NCBI RefSeq assembly: GCF_963667585.1
Contig: NZ_OY763420.1
Coordinates: forward strand, 2,845,936-2,909,935
Direction of reading: 5' to 3'
DNA from: an uncultured Dethiosulfovibrio sp.
Lineage (GTDB): Bacteria > Synergistota > Synergistia > Synergistales > Dethiosulfovibrionaceae
DNA: 64,000 bases
Shown: in pieces, positions 26,620-34,514 of the stretch
How the letters are laid out: each line of letters opens with the position of its first letter
How positions within the stretch are numbered: position 1 is the first letter of the stretch
Translations under genes and position numbers: made by a program
The notes under the pieces: model-generated
Seen by the model: only the letters and a program-made list of their open reading frames with translations
The model's database searches: none
What the model was told of the DNA's origin: nothing

Positions 26620-27786
26620 ATGAAGAAGGTGCGAATACTCATGTGTCTTCCGGTTCTCGCGATGTGTTTTGTCGCTATGCCAGCCTCGGCGAAGTATATG
26701 GTGGTGGGCAACGACGAGAAAATCACCTGGAACGAAAAAGGCAAGACCGACCTGCTTCCGGCCGGCAAGGATACCGTCCAGATATTCGATATCTCCAACG
26801 GAGGGACCGAGCCCAGGCTTGTGGCCACGCTTGACCTGATGAACTCCATCTACGGCCCTCCTACCAACTTGGCTATCACGAAGGACGAAAAACTGGCTAT
26901 CGTGGCTAATCCCATGGAGTGGACCGAGAAGGACGGAAAGTGGACCGCCTCCCCTTCCACCAAGATTAACGTGATAGACCTCGAGGGAGACGCTCCGAGG
27001 CATATAGCGACCGTAGATGGCGGAAAACAGCCTTCCGGGCTCGCCATAAACCGTGCAGGTGACCTTATGCTCGTGGCAAACCGTGGGGATAATTCGGTGA
27101 CTGTGTTCTCCATAGATGGAAAAACGGTTTCTCTAATCGATACCATCCCTATGGGGGAGCAGGTCGCAGCTGTCGCCATCTCTCCTGATGGCTCAAAAGC
27201 CTGGGTCGTTAAAAACACCTCACATAAACTGGCGTTGTTGAATATCGACGGTAAAAAGGTAACTCCCGCCGAGTTTGAGGTCCCGGTGCTGTGGCCCTAT
27301 AACGTTGACATCACTCCCGATGGAACCTTGGCTCTTTGTTCCGATATGGGGGGTCCCGGCGGCTCCTCTGGGCACGTGGACACCGTTTCGGTCATAGACA
27401 TGGAGCAGACTCCTCCCAGGGTTATCGACCGGGTTGTGGTCGGAGATGGCCCTGAGGGATTCGCCGTTTCGCCGACAGGGGAATATCTGGCCACGGTGAA
27501 CATAAGGGGAAGCAACGTCGCTCACGACTCATGGTTTTATAACAAAAACGGCACGGTATCTCTGGTCAAAATCGACGGAAAGAAGCTCACCAAGGTGAGC
27601 GAGGTCGAGGTTGGAGCCCTTCCCGAGGGCGCTGTATGGAGTCCAGACGGTAAATGGCTGTATGTCGGCAACTTCCTGGATAAGAACATCTCGGTGTTGA
27701 AGGTCGAGGATGGCAAGCTCGTCGACAGCGGAGTAAAGATATCTCTTGCAGGTGCTCCTGCGTCCATGCGCGGTCCGGTGAACTGA
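26620..27786 (+). CDS. Exported YncE-like beta-propeller protein
   Basis: The 388-residue protein has a signal peptide (ILMCLPVLAMCFVAMPASA). Repeated blade motifs follow: KLAIVANPMEW, DLMLVANRGDNSVTVFSIDG, AVAISPDGSKAWVVKN, NVDITPDGTLALCSDMG, GFAVSPTGEYLATVNIRG and AVWSPDGKWLYVGNFLDKN. This is a seven-bladed propeller of the YncE/cytochrome-D1-like type, without a visible heme or quinone motif. Binding rather than catalysis is likely. It is a single-gene unit with its own promoter region and terminator. Confidence 0.8.
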   Translation: MKKVRILMCLPVLAMCFVAMPASAKYMVVGNDEKITWNEKGKTDLLPAGKDTVQIFDISNGGTEPRLVATLDLMNSIYGPPTNLAITKDEKLAIVANPMEWTEKDGKWTASPSTKINVIDLEGDAPRHIATVDGGKQPSGLAINRAGDLMLVANRGDNSVTVFSIDGKTVSLIDTIPMGEQVAAVAISPDGSKAWVVKNTSHKLALLNIDGKKVTPAEFEVPVLWPYNVDITPDGTLALCSDMGGPGGSSGHVDTVSVIDMEQTPPRVIDRVVVGDGPEGFAVSPTGEYLATVNIRGSNVAHDSWFYNKNGTVSLVKIDGKKLTKVSEVEVGALPEGAVWSPDGKWLYVGNFLDKNISVLKVEDGKLVDSGVKISLAGAPASMRGPVN

Positions 27787-27810
27787 TAGTAGATTTTTGC
27801 CTTCCCATTT

Positions 27811-27851
27811 CGAGGGCTCCCAGCTACCTCAAAAGGTGCTAGGAGCCCTCG
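27811..27851. terminator. Terminator after the beta-propeller gene
   Basis: CGAGGGCTCC and GGAGCCCTCG flank a loop that itself has an AGC/GCT stem. A short T-containing stretch follows. Confidence 0.7.
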
Positions 27852-27996
27852 TTGAGTTTGATTGCCTAACCCCTATTGACAATCATCGGCGAATGGATTA
27901 GTTTGGTGACTCAAACTTAGTGTGGTTCCAAGAATCCGATGTAGGGGGATCGTCGTCCCTCTCGGTATTACGTTGCATAGCGGAAAAGGAGATATC

Positions 27997-29046
27997 ATGA
28001 AAAAAAGTTTGCCAAAGGTGGACGGAGATTGGGGAAGGTTCTTTCTCCTACAGCAGAATGCCCTCAGGTGGGAGTTGCTCAAAACTGCCATAGAGCTCGG
28101 CATCTTCGACCTTACCGTCGAGGGCAGGACATCGGAGGAGATCTGCGAGAGGCTGTCCCTCCACAGGGGCAACTCGGAGTTGATGCTGAACTGTCTGGTG
28201 GCTCTGGGGTGTCTGTCGAAAAAGGGTGACCTATACGCCAACACCTCCCTTGCCGACGTTTTTCTGGCCTCCGGGAGTGAGACATCCCTAGGTGAATCCC
28301 TCCTGTTCATGGAGAAATGGATGTTGCCGGTTTTAAACGGCGGGCTTAAGGATTTGGTGAAGAACGGTCCCAGGGAGAGAAAGAATATCGTCGACCCGGC
28401 GGTCTGGGAGATGGGAGCCCGCATAAACGTCAATCACTCGAGATGTGGCCGTGCCCAGTTTATAGCGGAGAGGGTTTCCGAGTTGCCGGAGTTTCCGCAC
28501 TTTAATCGGATGTTGGACCTTGGGGCGGGGCCTGGGATTATAGCGCTGGCGATAACCGCCGCCCATCCTTCGGCCAAATGCGTGGTGCTGGACCAGCCTC
28601 CTGTAAGCAAGGTGGCCGAGGAGGTCATAGGCGAATACGGCATGGAGGACCGCATGACGGTAATAGGTGGGGACTACATGGCGGACGACTTTGGGACGGG
28701 GTTCGACCTCATCATGGCCAATTTCACGCTGAACTTCTATAAGGACGATCTCGGCGGGCTGATGGCCAAGGTTCGAGGTGCTCTGAACCCAGGAGGGGTT
28801 TTTATGGTCATTTCCGACGGAGTGAGCCTCGACGGAACAGGACCGGCGGACAGCGTCCTGAGCTGGCTGCCCACGGCCTTGCAGGGCGACGATCTGGCGA
28901 TAAAGACGGGGCAGATCTCCCGTGCCATGCTTGATGCCGGATTTGTCTCCACCGAGCGGAGGGTTTTTCCTGACGAGGGTGGGATGCAGGGACATGGCCC
29001 TGTCGAGATGACCCTGGGCAGGGTGGCAAGCATAGTGGACCCATAA
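27997..29046 (+). CDS. SAM-dependent methyltransferase with N-terminal dimerisation domain
   Basis: The start is ATG 27997 behind AAAAGGAGA; the frame is open to 27922 but without a site. Residues about 15-100 form a winged-helix dimerisation domain (LLKTAIELGIFDLTVEGRTS). SAM-binding motif I is MLDLGAGPGIIALAIT, followed by VVLDQPPV and ANFTLNFYKDD. The two-domain layout is that of plant-type/family 2 O-methyltransferases and of acetylserotonin methyltransferase-like bacterial proteins. The acceptor is unknown. Confidence 0.8.
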   Translation: MKKSLPKVDGDWGRFFLLQQNALRWELLKTAIELGIFDLTVEGRTSEEICERLSLHRGNSELMLNCLVALGCLSKKGDLYANTSLADVFLASGSETSLGESLLFMEKWMLPVLNGGLKDLVKNGPRERKNIVDPAVWEMGARINVNHSRCGRAQFIAERVSELPEFPHFNRMLDLGAGPGIIALAITAAHPSAKCVVLDQPPVSKVAEEVIGEYGMEDRMTVIGGDYMADDFGTGFDLIMANFTLNFYKDDLGGLMAKVRGALNPGGVFMVISDGVSLDGTGPADSVLSWLPTALQGDDLAIKTGQISRAMLDAGFVSTERRVFPDEGGMQGHGPVEMTLGRVASIVDP

Positions 29047-29282
29047 AAATGTTCTGATATAATGAGGCAGTCTCTCTTGGAGTGACTAATTTTTTTAAAA
29101 GGATGTGTCTTTATGTTTTACCCCCTGGGGGTCGTGAGGATTGTTTCTGGTCGCGATTAAAGCGACCATTTAGTTGAACTTTTCGTGAAAACTGTGGCCG
29201 TTTTGATCGCCAGATGGTATTTGTCTAGTCAATCTGGTTTGCCCTTTTCTGGGCAAGTGATCGAAAAAGGAGCACATATGAA

Positions 29283-30554
29283 ATGGAACGATATTTTTTT
29301 AGAAGAGCAGAAGGAAAAAAAGACGCCTCAAAGCTGAGAGTCTTTTTTAACGAGGTATTTAAGCCGGAAAAAGTCGGAATCTTTGCGGAGAATCTCTTGC
29401 TTCACTTTCCAAAGATGAAGGATAGGTACTGGTTTATAGCAGAGGAAAAAAACAGTGGTGAGATTGCAGCTGCCTGTGCTCTTTTGCCCTGGCAGTGGAA
29501 AATGGACAATATCACTTTAAAAGTAGCGGAGATGGGAATTGTCGGAACAGGCGAGAGCCATCGTCATCAGGGATTGATGCGTCGTCTCCGATCTGAGCTG
29601 ATGGGCGTAGTGAAGTCTGAGGGATATGAGCTGGTGGGTATTCAGGGGATCCCTGGTTTTTACGATAAACTGGGCTTTCGCTATGCTCTTCCATTGTGTT
29701 CCCATATAGATTTGCCTCTCCATTCTGTCGTGCCTGATGTTCCTGAGGGTTTTTGTGTTCGTCCTGCTAGTATGGACGATATCCCTTTTCTGATGGAAGA
29801 AGAGGCTCTCTTTTCGTCTGCTAATTTCATCTCTGCCTTTAGAGACGGAGATGATTGGGCATATCTGCTGTCTGATGGTCAGGTAACAGAGTATGGGTCG
29901 GATTTTCTCGTTTTTTCCAACTCAGATGGGGATAAGGGCTATCTTCGTATATCCAGGCAGGGATTTGGAAGTGGTCTTATCGTAAGTGAGGCAAGTGAGA
30001 CTATGTCTCACAGTCTGGCAAGAGCTGCTCTGTCTCATTGTCGACGTCTTGCTGATGAAAGAGAGAAACCGTATATAAGACTTGATCTTCACCCTGAAGC
30101 TCCTCTGTCAAGGATCGCTATAGCGTCTGGAGCGTCCAGCGATGAGACGTATGCCTGGCAGATTTACATACCTGATATCCTGTCTCTACTGAATAAAATG
30201 TCTCCTGTTCTGGAAAAGAGGATCTCCGATGGTCCTTTCAGGGCCTATTCAGGAAAAGTAAAACTGGATTTATTTGACGAGTCTTTCGATATCCTGTGGG
30301 AAAAAGGTCATATTACGAAGATATGCTCTGGCGATAATTCTGAGAGCGATGTCCATTTTTGTGTCCATAGGGAGCTTTTCCCGGCTCTTTGTCTTGGGCA
30401 TAGATCATGGAGGGATTTGCGAAAAAATCGTCCTGATATCTTTCCTGCTATGGCTCATGTAGGTCCTAGAGTTAACAGGGTATCAGATATAACAGGGCAG
30501 TTTATAGATCAGCTTTTTCCACCTAAACGTTCCTGGATATATGAACAATATTAA
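29283..30554 (+). CDS. GNAT-family acetyltransferase, Eis-like
   Basis: The 423-residue protein has an N-terminal GNAT domain: VAEMGIVGTGESHRHQGLMRRL is the acetyl-CoA site and YDKLGFRYA the family C-terminal motif. It is followed by a second GNAT-like half and a short C-terminal domain, a size and layout like Eis-type enzymes. The start is ATG 29283 after AAAGGAGC, a slightly long spacing. Codon use is more AT-rich than in the trp or ABC genes. The 29047-29282 spacer shows no gene. Confidence 0.75.
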   Translation: MERYFFRRAEGKKDASKLRVFFNEVFKPEKVGIFAENLLLHFPKMKDRYWFIAEEKNSGEIAAACALLPWQWKMDNITLKVAEMGIVGTGESHRHQGLMRRLRSELMGVVKSEGYELVGIQGIPGFYDKLGFRYALPLCSHIDLPLHSVVPDVPEGFCVRPASMDDIPFLMEEEALFSSANFISAFRDGDDWAYLLSDGQVTEYGSDFLVFSNSDGDKGYLRISRQGFGSGLIVSEASETMSHSLARAALSHCRRLADEREKPYIRLDLHPEAPLSRIAIASGASSDETYAWQIYIPDILSLLNKMSPVLEKRISDGPFRAYSGKVKLDLFDESFDILWEKGHITKICSGDNSESDVHFCVHRELFPALCLGHRSWRDLRKNRPDIFPAMAHVGPRVNRVSDITGQFIDQLFPPKRSWIYEQY

Positions 30555-30563
30555 TATAACGAC

Positions 30564-30602
30564 AAAGGAGAGGAGAGCCCTTAGAGGGTTCTCCTCTCCT
30601 TT
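30564..30602 (+). terminator. Terminator of the GNAT gene
   Basis: AAAGGAGAGGAG pairs with CTCCTCTCCTTT, with a further CCC/GGG step around TTAGA. Confidence 0.8.
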
Positions 30603-30616
30603 ATCGTTGTAGAGTA

Positions 30617-31024
30617 TTGTATCGTGATGACGAAAAGACGACGTCCTTGCTATGGCCGGAGTATTGCGACGATTTTGCGCAGTTTTATGGTGGGTACATT
30701 GAAGATACGGCTCGATATGGAAACAGCCATGGTATCCTGTCCGCTAAGGGAATCCCTCCTGCAAGTGCGCATATCGTCTCCTGTATCCCTTGGTTTACGT
30801 TCAACAGTTTTTCCCTTCATAACCACGGTATAAAGGACTACTATTTTCCCTCCCTTGAAGCTGGTGCTTTCTGTGAAACGGGCGGGAAGGTATCGATGCC
30901 TCTGTCTATTACGGTGCATCATGAAACTACGGACGGATACTGCCTGAAGATTTTCCTTGAGGAACTACAGCGTTTAATGGATAACTCCTATGGAGTGGCT
31001 GTGTCCGTAAAAAGAGACCCTCAT
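30617..31024 (+). pseudogene. Chloramphenicol acetyltransferase relic lacking the N-terminal part
   Basis: The frame begins abruptly with SLLWPEYCDDFAQFY, corresponding to about residue 100 of a ~219-residue type A CAT. It continues through IPWFTFNSFSL, GGKVSMPLSITVHHETTDGY and the C-terminal FLEELQRLMD. The catalytic His and structural Asp of the HHxxxDG motif are still present. The first ~95 residues are missing and no good start site exists. The frame runs on to 31141 in unrelated sequence. It looks like a decayed CAT gene next to another relic. Confidence 0.8.
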
Positions 31025-31202
31025 CCCTTGCCAATGCCCTGCTTCGGTCGTAATATGTCGGCATTACGGATTTTTTTTGGCAATCGACGAAAAAACACAG
31101 TCCCGGTAGGTAGTCCGGGCCCGGGTTTATTCCGGCAGTAACCTCCCTCCCAAAGGGTGTCCGTCGTCGAGACGGTTGTTCTTTTCTATGGGAGGGAGTT
31201 TG

Positions 31203-31491
31203 TTGTTGCTAACAATATTTTTTGATGGGCAGTTTTGGTCCGCTGTTGCGGAAACTCAGGACACCATGGGATTTAGGGTGAAACGTGAATCCAAAGAGGC
31301 TACAGCGGAAAGTCTCAGCGGAGATGTCTAAAAGAGGCCCTTCCTCTATGGCGCAGGAGGCTCTGTCCAGGTCCAGGGAACTCCATAAAGAGATTGCCGT
31401 TCAGAAAGCGAGATTATCGAAAAAAGAGGACGAAAGACTCCGTAGAGAGGCCTCTGTCGCTAAGAAGAAAATGCGGCATAGAGGAAGGTGA
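31203..31491 (+). pseudogene. yjdF: yjdF (DUF2992) relic with internal deletion and frameshift
   Basis: From TTG 31203, behind GGGAGGGAG, the typical N terminus LTIFFDGQFWSAVAE is read; this frame stops at 31324. The family's C-terminal part continues in another frame as NPKRLQRKVSAEMSKRG, then a charged helix ending KKKMRHRGR at 31491. About 50 middle residues of the usual ~135 are absent. The 68-codon frame starting at 31285 is therefore the C-terminal end of a broken gene rather than a separate small protein, although its translation cannot be excluded. Confidence 0.75.
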
Positions 31492-31501
31492 GCCTTAACC
31501 C

Positions 31502-31547
31502 AAGAGGGGTCTTCAGCCGTCTGTGGCTGAAGACCCCTTGTCTTTTA
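31502..31547. terminator. Bidirectional terminator
   Basis: AAGAGGGGTCTTCAGCC pairs with GGCTGAAGACCCCTT around GTCTGT, followed by TCTTTT. It separates the yjdF relic from the convergent transporter gene. Confidence 0.85.
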
Positions 31548-32891
31548 TTTTAATCCATTGTAAATTATAACCATTATCGCTACAGGAGCCACCACCCTGA
31601 GGATCCAGGTCCAGGGCGAGAGCAGGGCGAAGGGGCGCTTGCCGTCGTTGGTGACCTCTTTTCTCATCCTGTCCCCTACGATCCATCCTGCGAAAAGACA
31701 TATGAGGATGCCGCAGCTTGTCAGAAGGATGTTGTTGCACAGCCAGTCCAGGCCGTCCAGAAAGCCCATTCCGAAGAGCTTTATGTCCATGGCCCCGTTT
31801 GAGAGGGCCGAGGGGATCCCTACGAGGAAGATGGCGATCCCCATGATCCAGGAGGATTTTGCACGGGTCCATTTGAGCTCGTCCATACAGTAGGATATGA
31901 CCACCTCGAAGAGGGACACCGACGAGGTCAGGGCCGCTATGAACAGCAAGGTGAAGAAGAGCGCCGACCAGACCGGGCCGCCCCACATCTTTGAGAATAC
32001 CGCCGGGAGGGCTATGAAGGACAGCCCCGGTCCCGCTCCTGCATCCACACCGAAGGCGAAGACCGTGGGGAATATGACCAGCCCGGAGAGGACCGCCACC
32101 ATGGTATCCAGCAAGGTCACCGTTGCCACCGACCTGGGAAGGTCTTCGTCGTTGGATATATAGCTTCCGTAGGTTACCAGTATGCCCATTCCCAGAGAGA
32201 GGGAGTAGAAGGCCTGTCCCAAGGCGTCTATTACAGTGGCTCCTGTAACCTTGGAGAAATCGGGCTTGAGGTAGAAAGAAACCCCCTCCATGGCTCCGGG
32301 AAGGGTCAGAGCCCTGACCATTAGTATGACAAGTATCACGAAGAGCCCGGGCATGAGGACTTTGCAGTACTTCTCGATGCCCTCGCCGACTCCCCTATAC
32401 ACAACCACGACCACCATCGCCATGAAGGCGAAGAAGGCCACCAGCACCTGGGTTGGGTTTGCGATGAAGGTGAGGAATATGTTTTGAACGTCCTCCGCTC
32501 CTCCAGCCTTCATAAGGCCGGTGAAGGATTTAAATATATAGGCCAGGGTCCAGCCACCTATGACGGCGTAGTAGGAGAGTATCAAAAAAGCCACTATGAG
32601 ACCTATCCATCCGACGATGGGCCAGGCTCCTCCCTTCAGTTTCCGGAAGGCTCCAACCGAGTTGCGCTTCGATGCCCTGCCTATGGCGAATTCGGCGAGC
32701 ATGACAGATGCCCCAATGCAGAACACCATCACCAGGTATATGATCAAAAAGGCGGCTCCTCCGTTTTTGCCGGTTACGTACGGAAATCGCCATATATTCC
32801 CCAGGCCAACCGCCGATCCCGCTGCCGCCAACATGAAGCCCATTCGGCTTCCCCACTGTTCTCTTCCTTGACGATCGTTGCTTTGACTCAA
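31545..32891 (-). CDS. Sodium-dependent amino-acid transporter (NSS/SNF family)
   Basis: The 448-residue protein has about eleven membrane segments and the LeuT-fold signatures: GSRMGFMLAAAGSAVGLGNIWRFPYV in TM1 with the sodium and substrate site, NGGAAFLIIYLVMVF in TM2, SLGMGILVTYGSYI in TM6-7, and a second sodium site in TM8 around ALTSSVSLFEV. It imports an amino acid with sodium. The start is TTG 32891 behind GGGAGG. The gene is preceded by an Ile/Val-rich leader peptide and a terminator, so Ile/Val/Leu transport is a specific inference. Confidence 0.92.
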   Translation of the reverse strand: MSQSNDRQGREQWGSRMGFMLAAAGSAVGLGNIWRFPYVTGKNGGAAFLIIYLVMVFCIGASVMLAEFAIGRASKRNSVGAFRKLKGGAWPIVGWIGLIVAFLILSYYAVIGGWTLAYIFKSFTGLMKAGGAEDVQNIFLTFIANPTQVLVAFFAFMAMVVVVVYRGVGEGIEKYCKVLMPGLFVILVILMVRALTLPGAMEGVSFYLKPDFSKVTGATVIDALGQAFYSLSLGMGILVTYGSYISNDEDLPRSVATVTLLDTMVAVLSGLVIFPTVFAFGVDAGAGPGLSFIALPAVFSKMWGGPVWSALFFTLLFIAALTSSVSLFEVVISYCMDELKWTRAKSSWIMGIAIFLVGIPSALSNGAMDIKLFGMGFLDGLDWLCNNILLTSCGILICLFAGWIVGDRMRKEVTNDGKRPFALLSPWTWILRVVAPVAIMVIIYNGLK

Positions 32892-32925
32892 CTAAAAAAC
32901 CTCCCTTGACTTTGTTATATCCATA

Positions 32926-32958
32926 CAAAAAAAGGCCGGGATCGTGAGATCCCGGCCT
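32926..32958 (-). terminator. Attenuator terminator upstream of the NSS transporter
   Basis: On the minus strand AGGCCGGGATC and GATCCCGGCCT form an 11-bp stem with a four-base loop, followed by seven T. It lies 20 bases after the leader-peptide stop and 34 bases before the transporter start. A competing pairing exists: the terminator's first arm (minus-strand TCAGG-CC-GGGA, plus 32946-32961) can bind TCCC-AT-CCTG in the leader (plus 32996-33010). This would form an antiterminator. Confidence 0.85.
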
Positions 32959-32977
32959 GAAGTTCGTCAGCTTACGG

Positions 32978-33070
32978 TTACACGCCGACAAGAGCTCCAG
33001 GATGGGACCTGCAGCTAATGACGACTAGGCTGACGATTATGTTGACTATAAAGCAGCTTGGTTTTTTCAC
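32978..33070 (-). CDS. Ile/Val-rich leader peptide (IlvL-like) of the NSS transporter
   Basis: A 30-codon frame from GTG 33070, preceded by AAGGAGGGG, reads KKPSCFIVNIIVSLVVIS in its first part. Residues 8-18 contain four Ile, four Val and one Leu. The SLVVIS block also occurs in the E. coli ilv leader peptide as remembered. CGTCAGC inside the control codons (plus 33029-33035) can pair exactly with GCTGACG just before the terminator (plus 32965-32971). A ribosome stalled at Ile or Val codons would disturb this pairing. The alternative reading is a real one-helix small membrane protein, as in MetS-like NSS subunits. Confidence 0.72.
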   Translation of the reverse strand: MKKPSCFIVNIIVSLVVISCRSHPGALVGV

Positions 33071-33111
33071 CGCAAACCCCTCCTTCTCTTATCGTATTGG
33101 ATACAGGCGGT

Positions 33112-33140
33112 ATTGTAGACAAGAAAGCGATCCTTGGCAA
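33112..33140 (-). promoter_or_regulatory. Promoter of the NSS leader and transporter
   Basis: Minus-strand TTGCCA (33135-33140), 17 bases, TACAAT (33112-33117). It lies about 35 bases upstream of the leader start. Confidence 0.65.
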
Positions 33141-33155
33141 GCTGTTTTTTTATCT

Positions 33156-34271
33156 CTACCGTCTCTTCAACAAAACAAGCGGCGTGACTAGAAGGATCAA
33201 AGAGAGCGACGGTATGCCCAAGTTGCAACCACCGCTGCTTTTCTCGCTGGCCTTTTCCCCGAAATCTGCGGTGACGTCGCCTGTCCCGGCTGATTGGATG
33301 TCCATGGAAACCGTCTTTTGGGATGACGAGAAATCGAGACGGGTCAGGTCGATCCTTCTTTGATTGTCGTTTTTTATGGCCGTCCAGTAGAGGTCGAGGT
33401 TTTTCAGGTCGTACACTATTGTCCAATCGGTCGGAGAGTTTGATCCCTTGGTCCCCTCGGTCTGAGCGACTTTTCCCATCACGAAGAATCCGTCGTCCTT
33501 GGTCACGTCGCCTTTTGCCATGACCTCATCGGAAAAATAGACGTCTCGTACAAATCTAGACTCAGAGGTCCTCTTTTCAGTGTCCGATGGGATCGGTTTT
33601 GTCCCGCCAAAACCCTGAAATTGGGCTAAATAGGCGTAGCTTGGGCCGTAATATTCGTTGGTCATGCACTTTCGCCCTGGGTAGTTGACGGATATAGCCC
33701 CTAGGTTTTCCGGGGGAAACTCTACGATAGCGCAGTTGCCCTGTTTGTCCACTATAAACCAGTGAAGATCGGCGGAGAGATCCTCATTGACCACAAACTC
33801 TGTGATGCCAAATTCGTTGAACTTGTCCAACGCCTCCGATACGGTGGTGCAGGTGTCCAGAAGTACTCTGACCACCTCCATGCAACTGAGTGCGGGTTTA
33901 GTGCCTGCTCCCGGGTATTTAGGGGGATCGACGAATAAAGCCGCTGCGTATAGCCCAGCCTCGTTGAGCCCACAACCTGGAGCGGACAGCTCTCCGTAGG
34001 ATGGTGTCTCAACTATAAGGTCAAAGGTAACGCTTCCATAGGAGGAGGTCCACGTGTATGGCGAGGTACCATCAGGGGTTAGCATGGCGGTTTTTTCGAT
34101 ACCTCTGAGGTTTTTTACGACCATTCCGTTGGGCTCTGGCCAGTCCATGTTTCTCGCGGCCAGAACCTTTTGGTTTGCCTCAAGCAGAGAAACAGAGCAA
34201 GCTAAAGCATCCGTTATCGGTGCTCCCAGGAGAAAAAAGGACAGGATTATCGCTGTTTTTTTGAGCTTCAT
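33156..34271 (-). CDS. Linear-amide C-N hydrolase (choloylglycine-hydrolase family) with Synerg-CTERM tail
   Basis: The 371-residue exported protein has a signal peptide ending ALA before Cys25, and this new N-terminal Cys is the expected Ntn nucleophile (CSVSLLEANQ). AARNMDWPEPNG follows, as in penicillin-V acylases and bile-salt hydrolases. Residues about 345-371 are GGCNLG, a hydrophobic stretch and LLKRR, matching the Synerg-CTERM signal known from Synergistota. That tail presumably directs cleavage and anchoring at the cell surface. The substrate could be an N-acyl amino acid or another linear amide; this cannot be decided here. Confidence 0.82.
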   Translation of the reverse strand: MKLKKTAIILSFFLLGAPITDALACSVSLLEANQKVLAARNMDWPEPNGMVVKNLRGIEKTAMLTPDGTSPYTWTSSYGSVTFDLIVETPSYGELSAPGCGLNEAGLYAAALFVDPPKYPGAGTKPALSCMEVVRVLLDTCTTVSEALDKFNEFGITEFVVNEDLSADLHWFIVDKQGNCAIVEFPPENLGAISVNYPGRKCMTNEYYGPSYAYLAQFQGFGGTKPIPSDTEKRTSESRFVRDVYFSDEVMAKGDVTKDDGFFVMGKVAQTEGTKGSNSPTDWTIVYDLKNLDLYWTAIKNDNQRRIDLTRLDFSSSQKTVSMDIQSAGTGDVTADFGEKASEKSSGGCNLGIPSLSLILLVTPLVLLKRR

Positions 34272-34355
34272 AAAATCACCCTCCTTATTGATGCGACTAT
34301 ACTATATATCGGAGGGATAGCAAAAGAAAAAACATGATGGAGTCTCTAAAGGGCA

Positions 34356-34497
34356 CCTCTAAAAACTCTAATCCTCGGAGAGATCGTTCCAACGGAGCCC
34401 ATTTGAGCCCGTATACTCGACATGCCGTAGTGCAGTACGAATGGGGCGACAGGACGTCGTACCAAGCCGAGGGGACTCAAAAGTGAGCTTTTAGATG
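34356..34497. repeat. Dispersed palindromic element, copy B
   Basis: It is inverted relative to copy A. It starts CCTCTAAAAACTC and continues CTCGGAGAGATCGTTCC, CGTATACTCGACATGCCGTA and GGGGCGAC-AGGAC-GTCG. After that most of the second arm is missing, and it ends GAGCTTTTAGATG. An outer CTAAAGGG/CCCTTTAG pair flanks it. It lies just 3' of the ABC gene ending at 34515. The rest of the 34272-34514 spacer holds no other feature. Confidence 0.8.
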
Positions 34498-34514
34498 TTC
34501 CCTTTAGGGGTTAC

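Noticed and set aside
32978-33070. 30-residue hydrophobic peptide as a MetS-like transporter subunit
   Set aside because: Such subunits normally lie downstream of the transporter. Here it precedes a terminator and has complementary control segments, so a leader peptide is preferred, though not proven.
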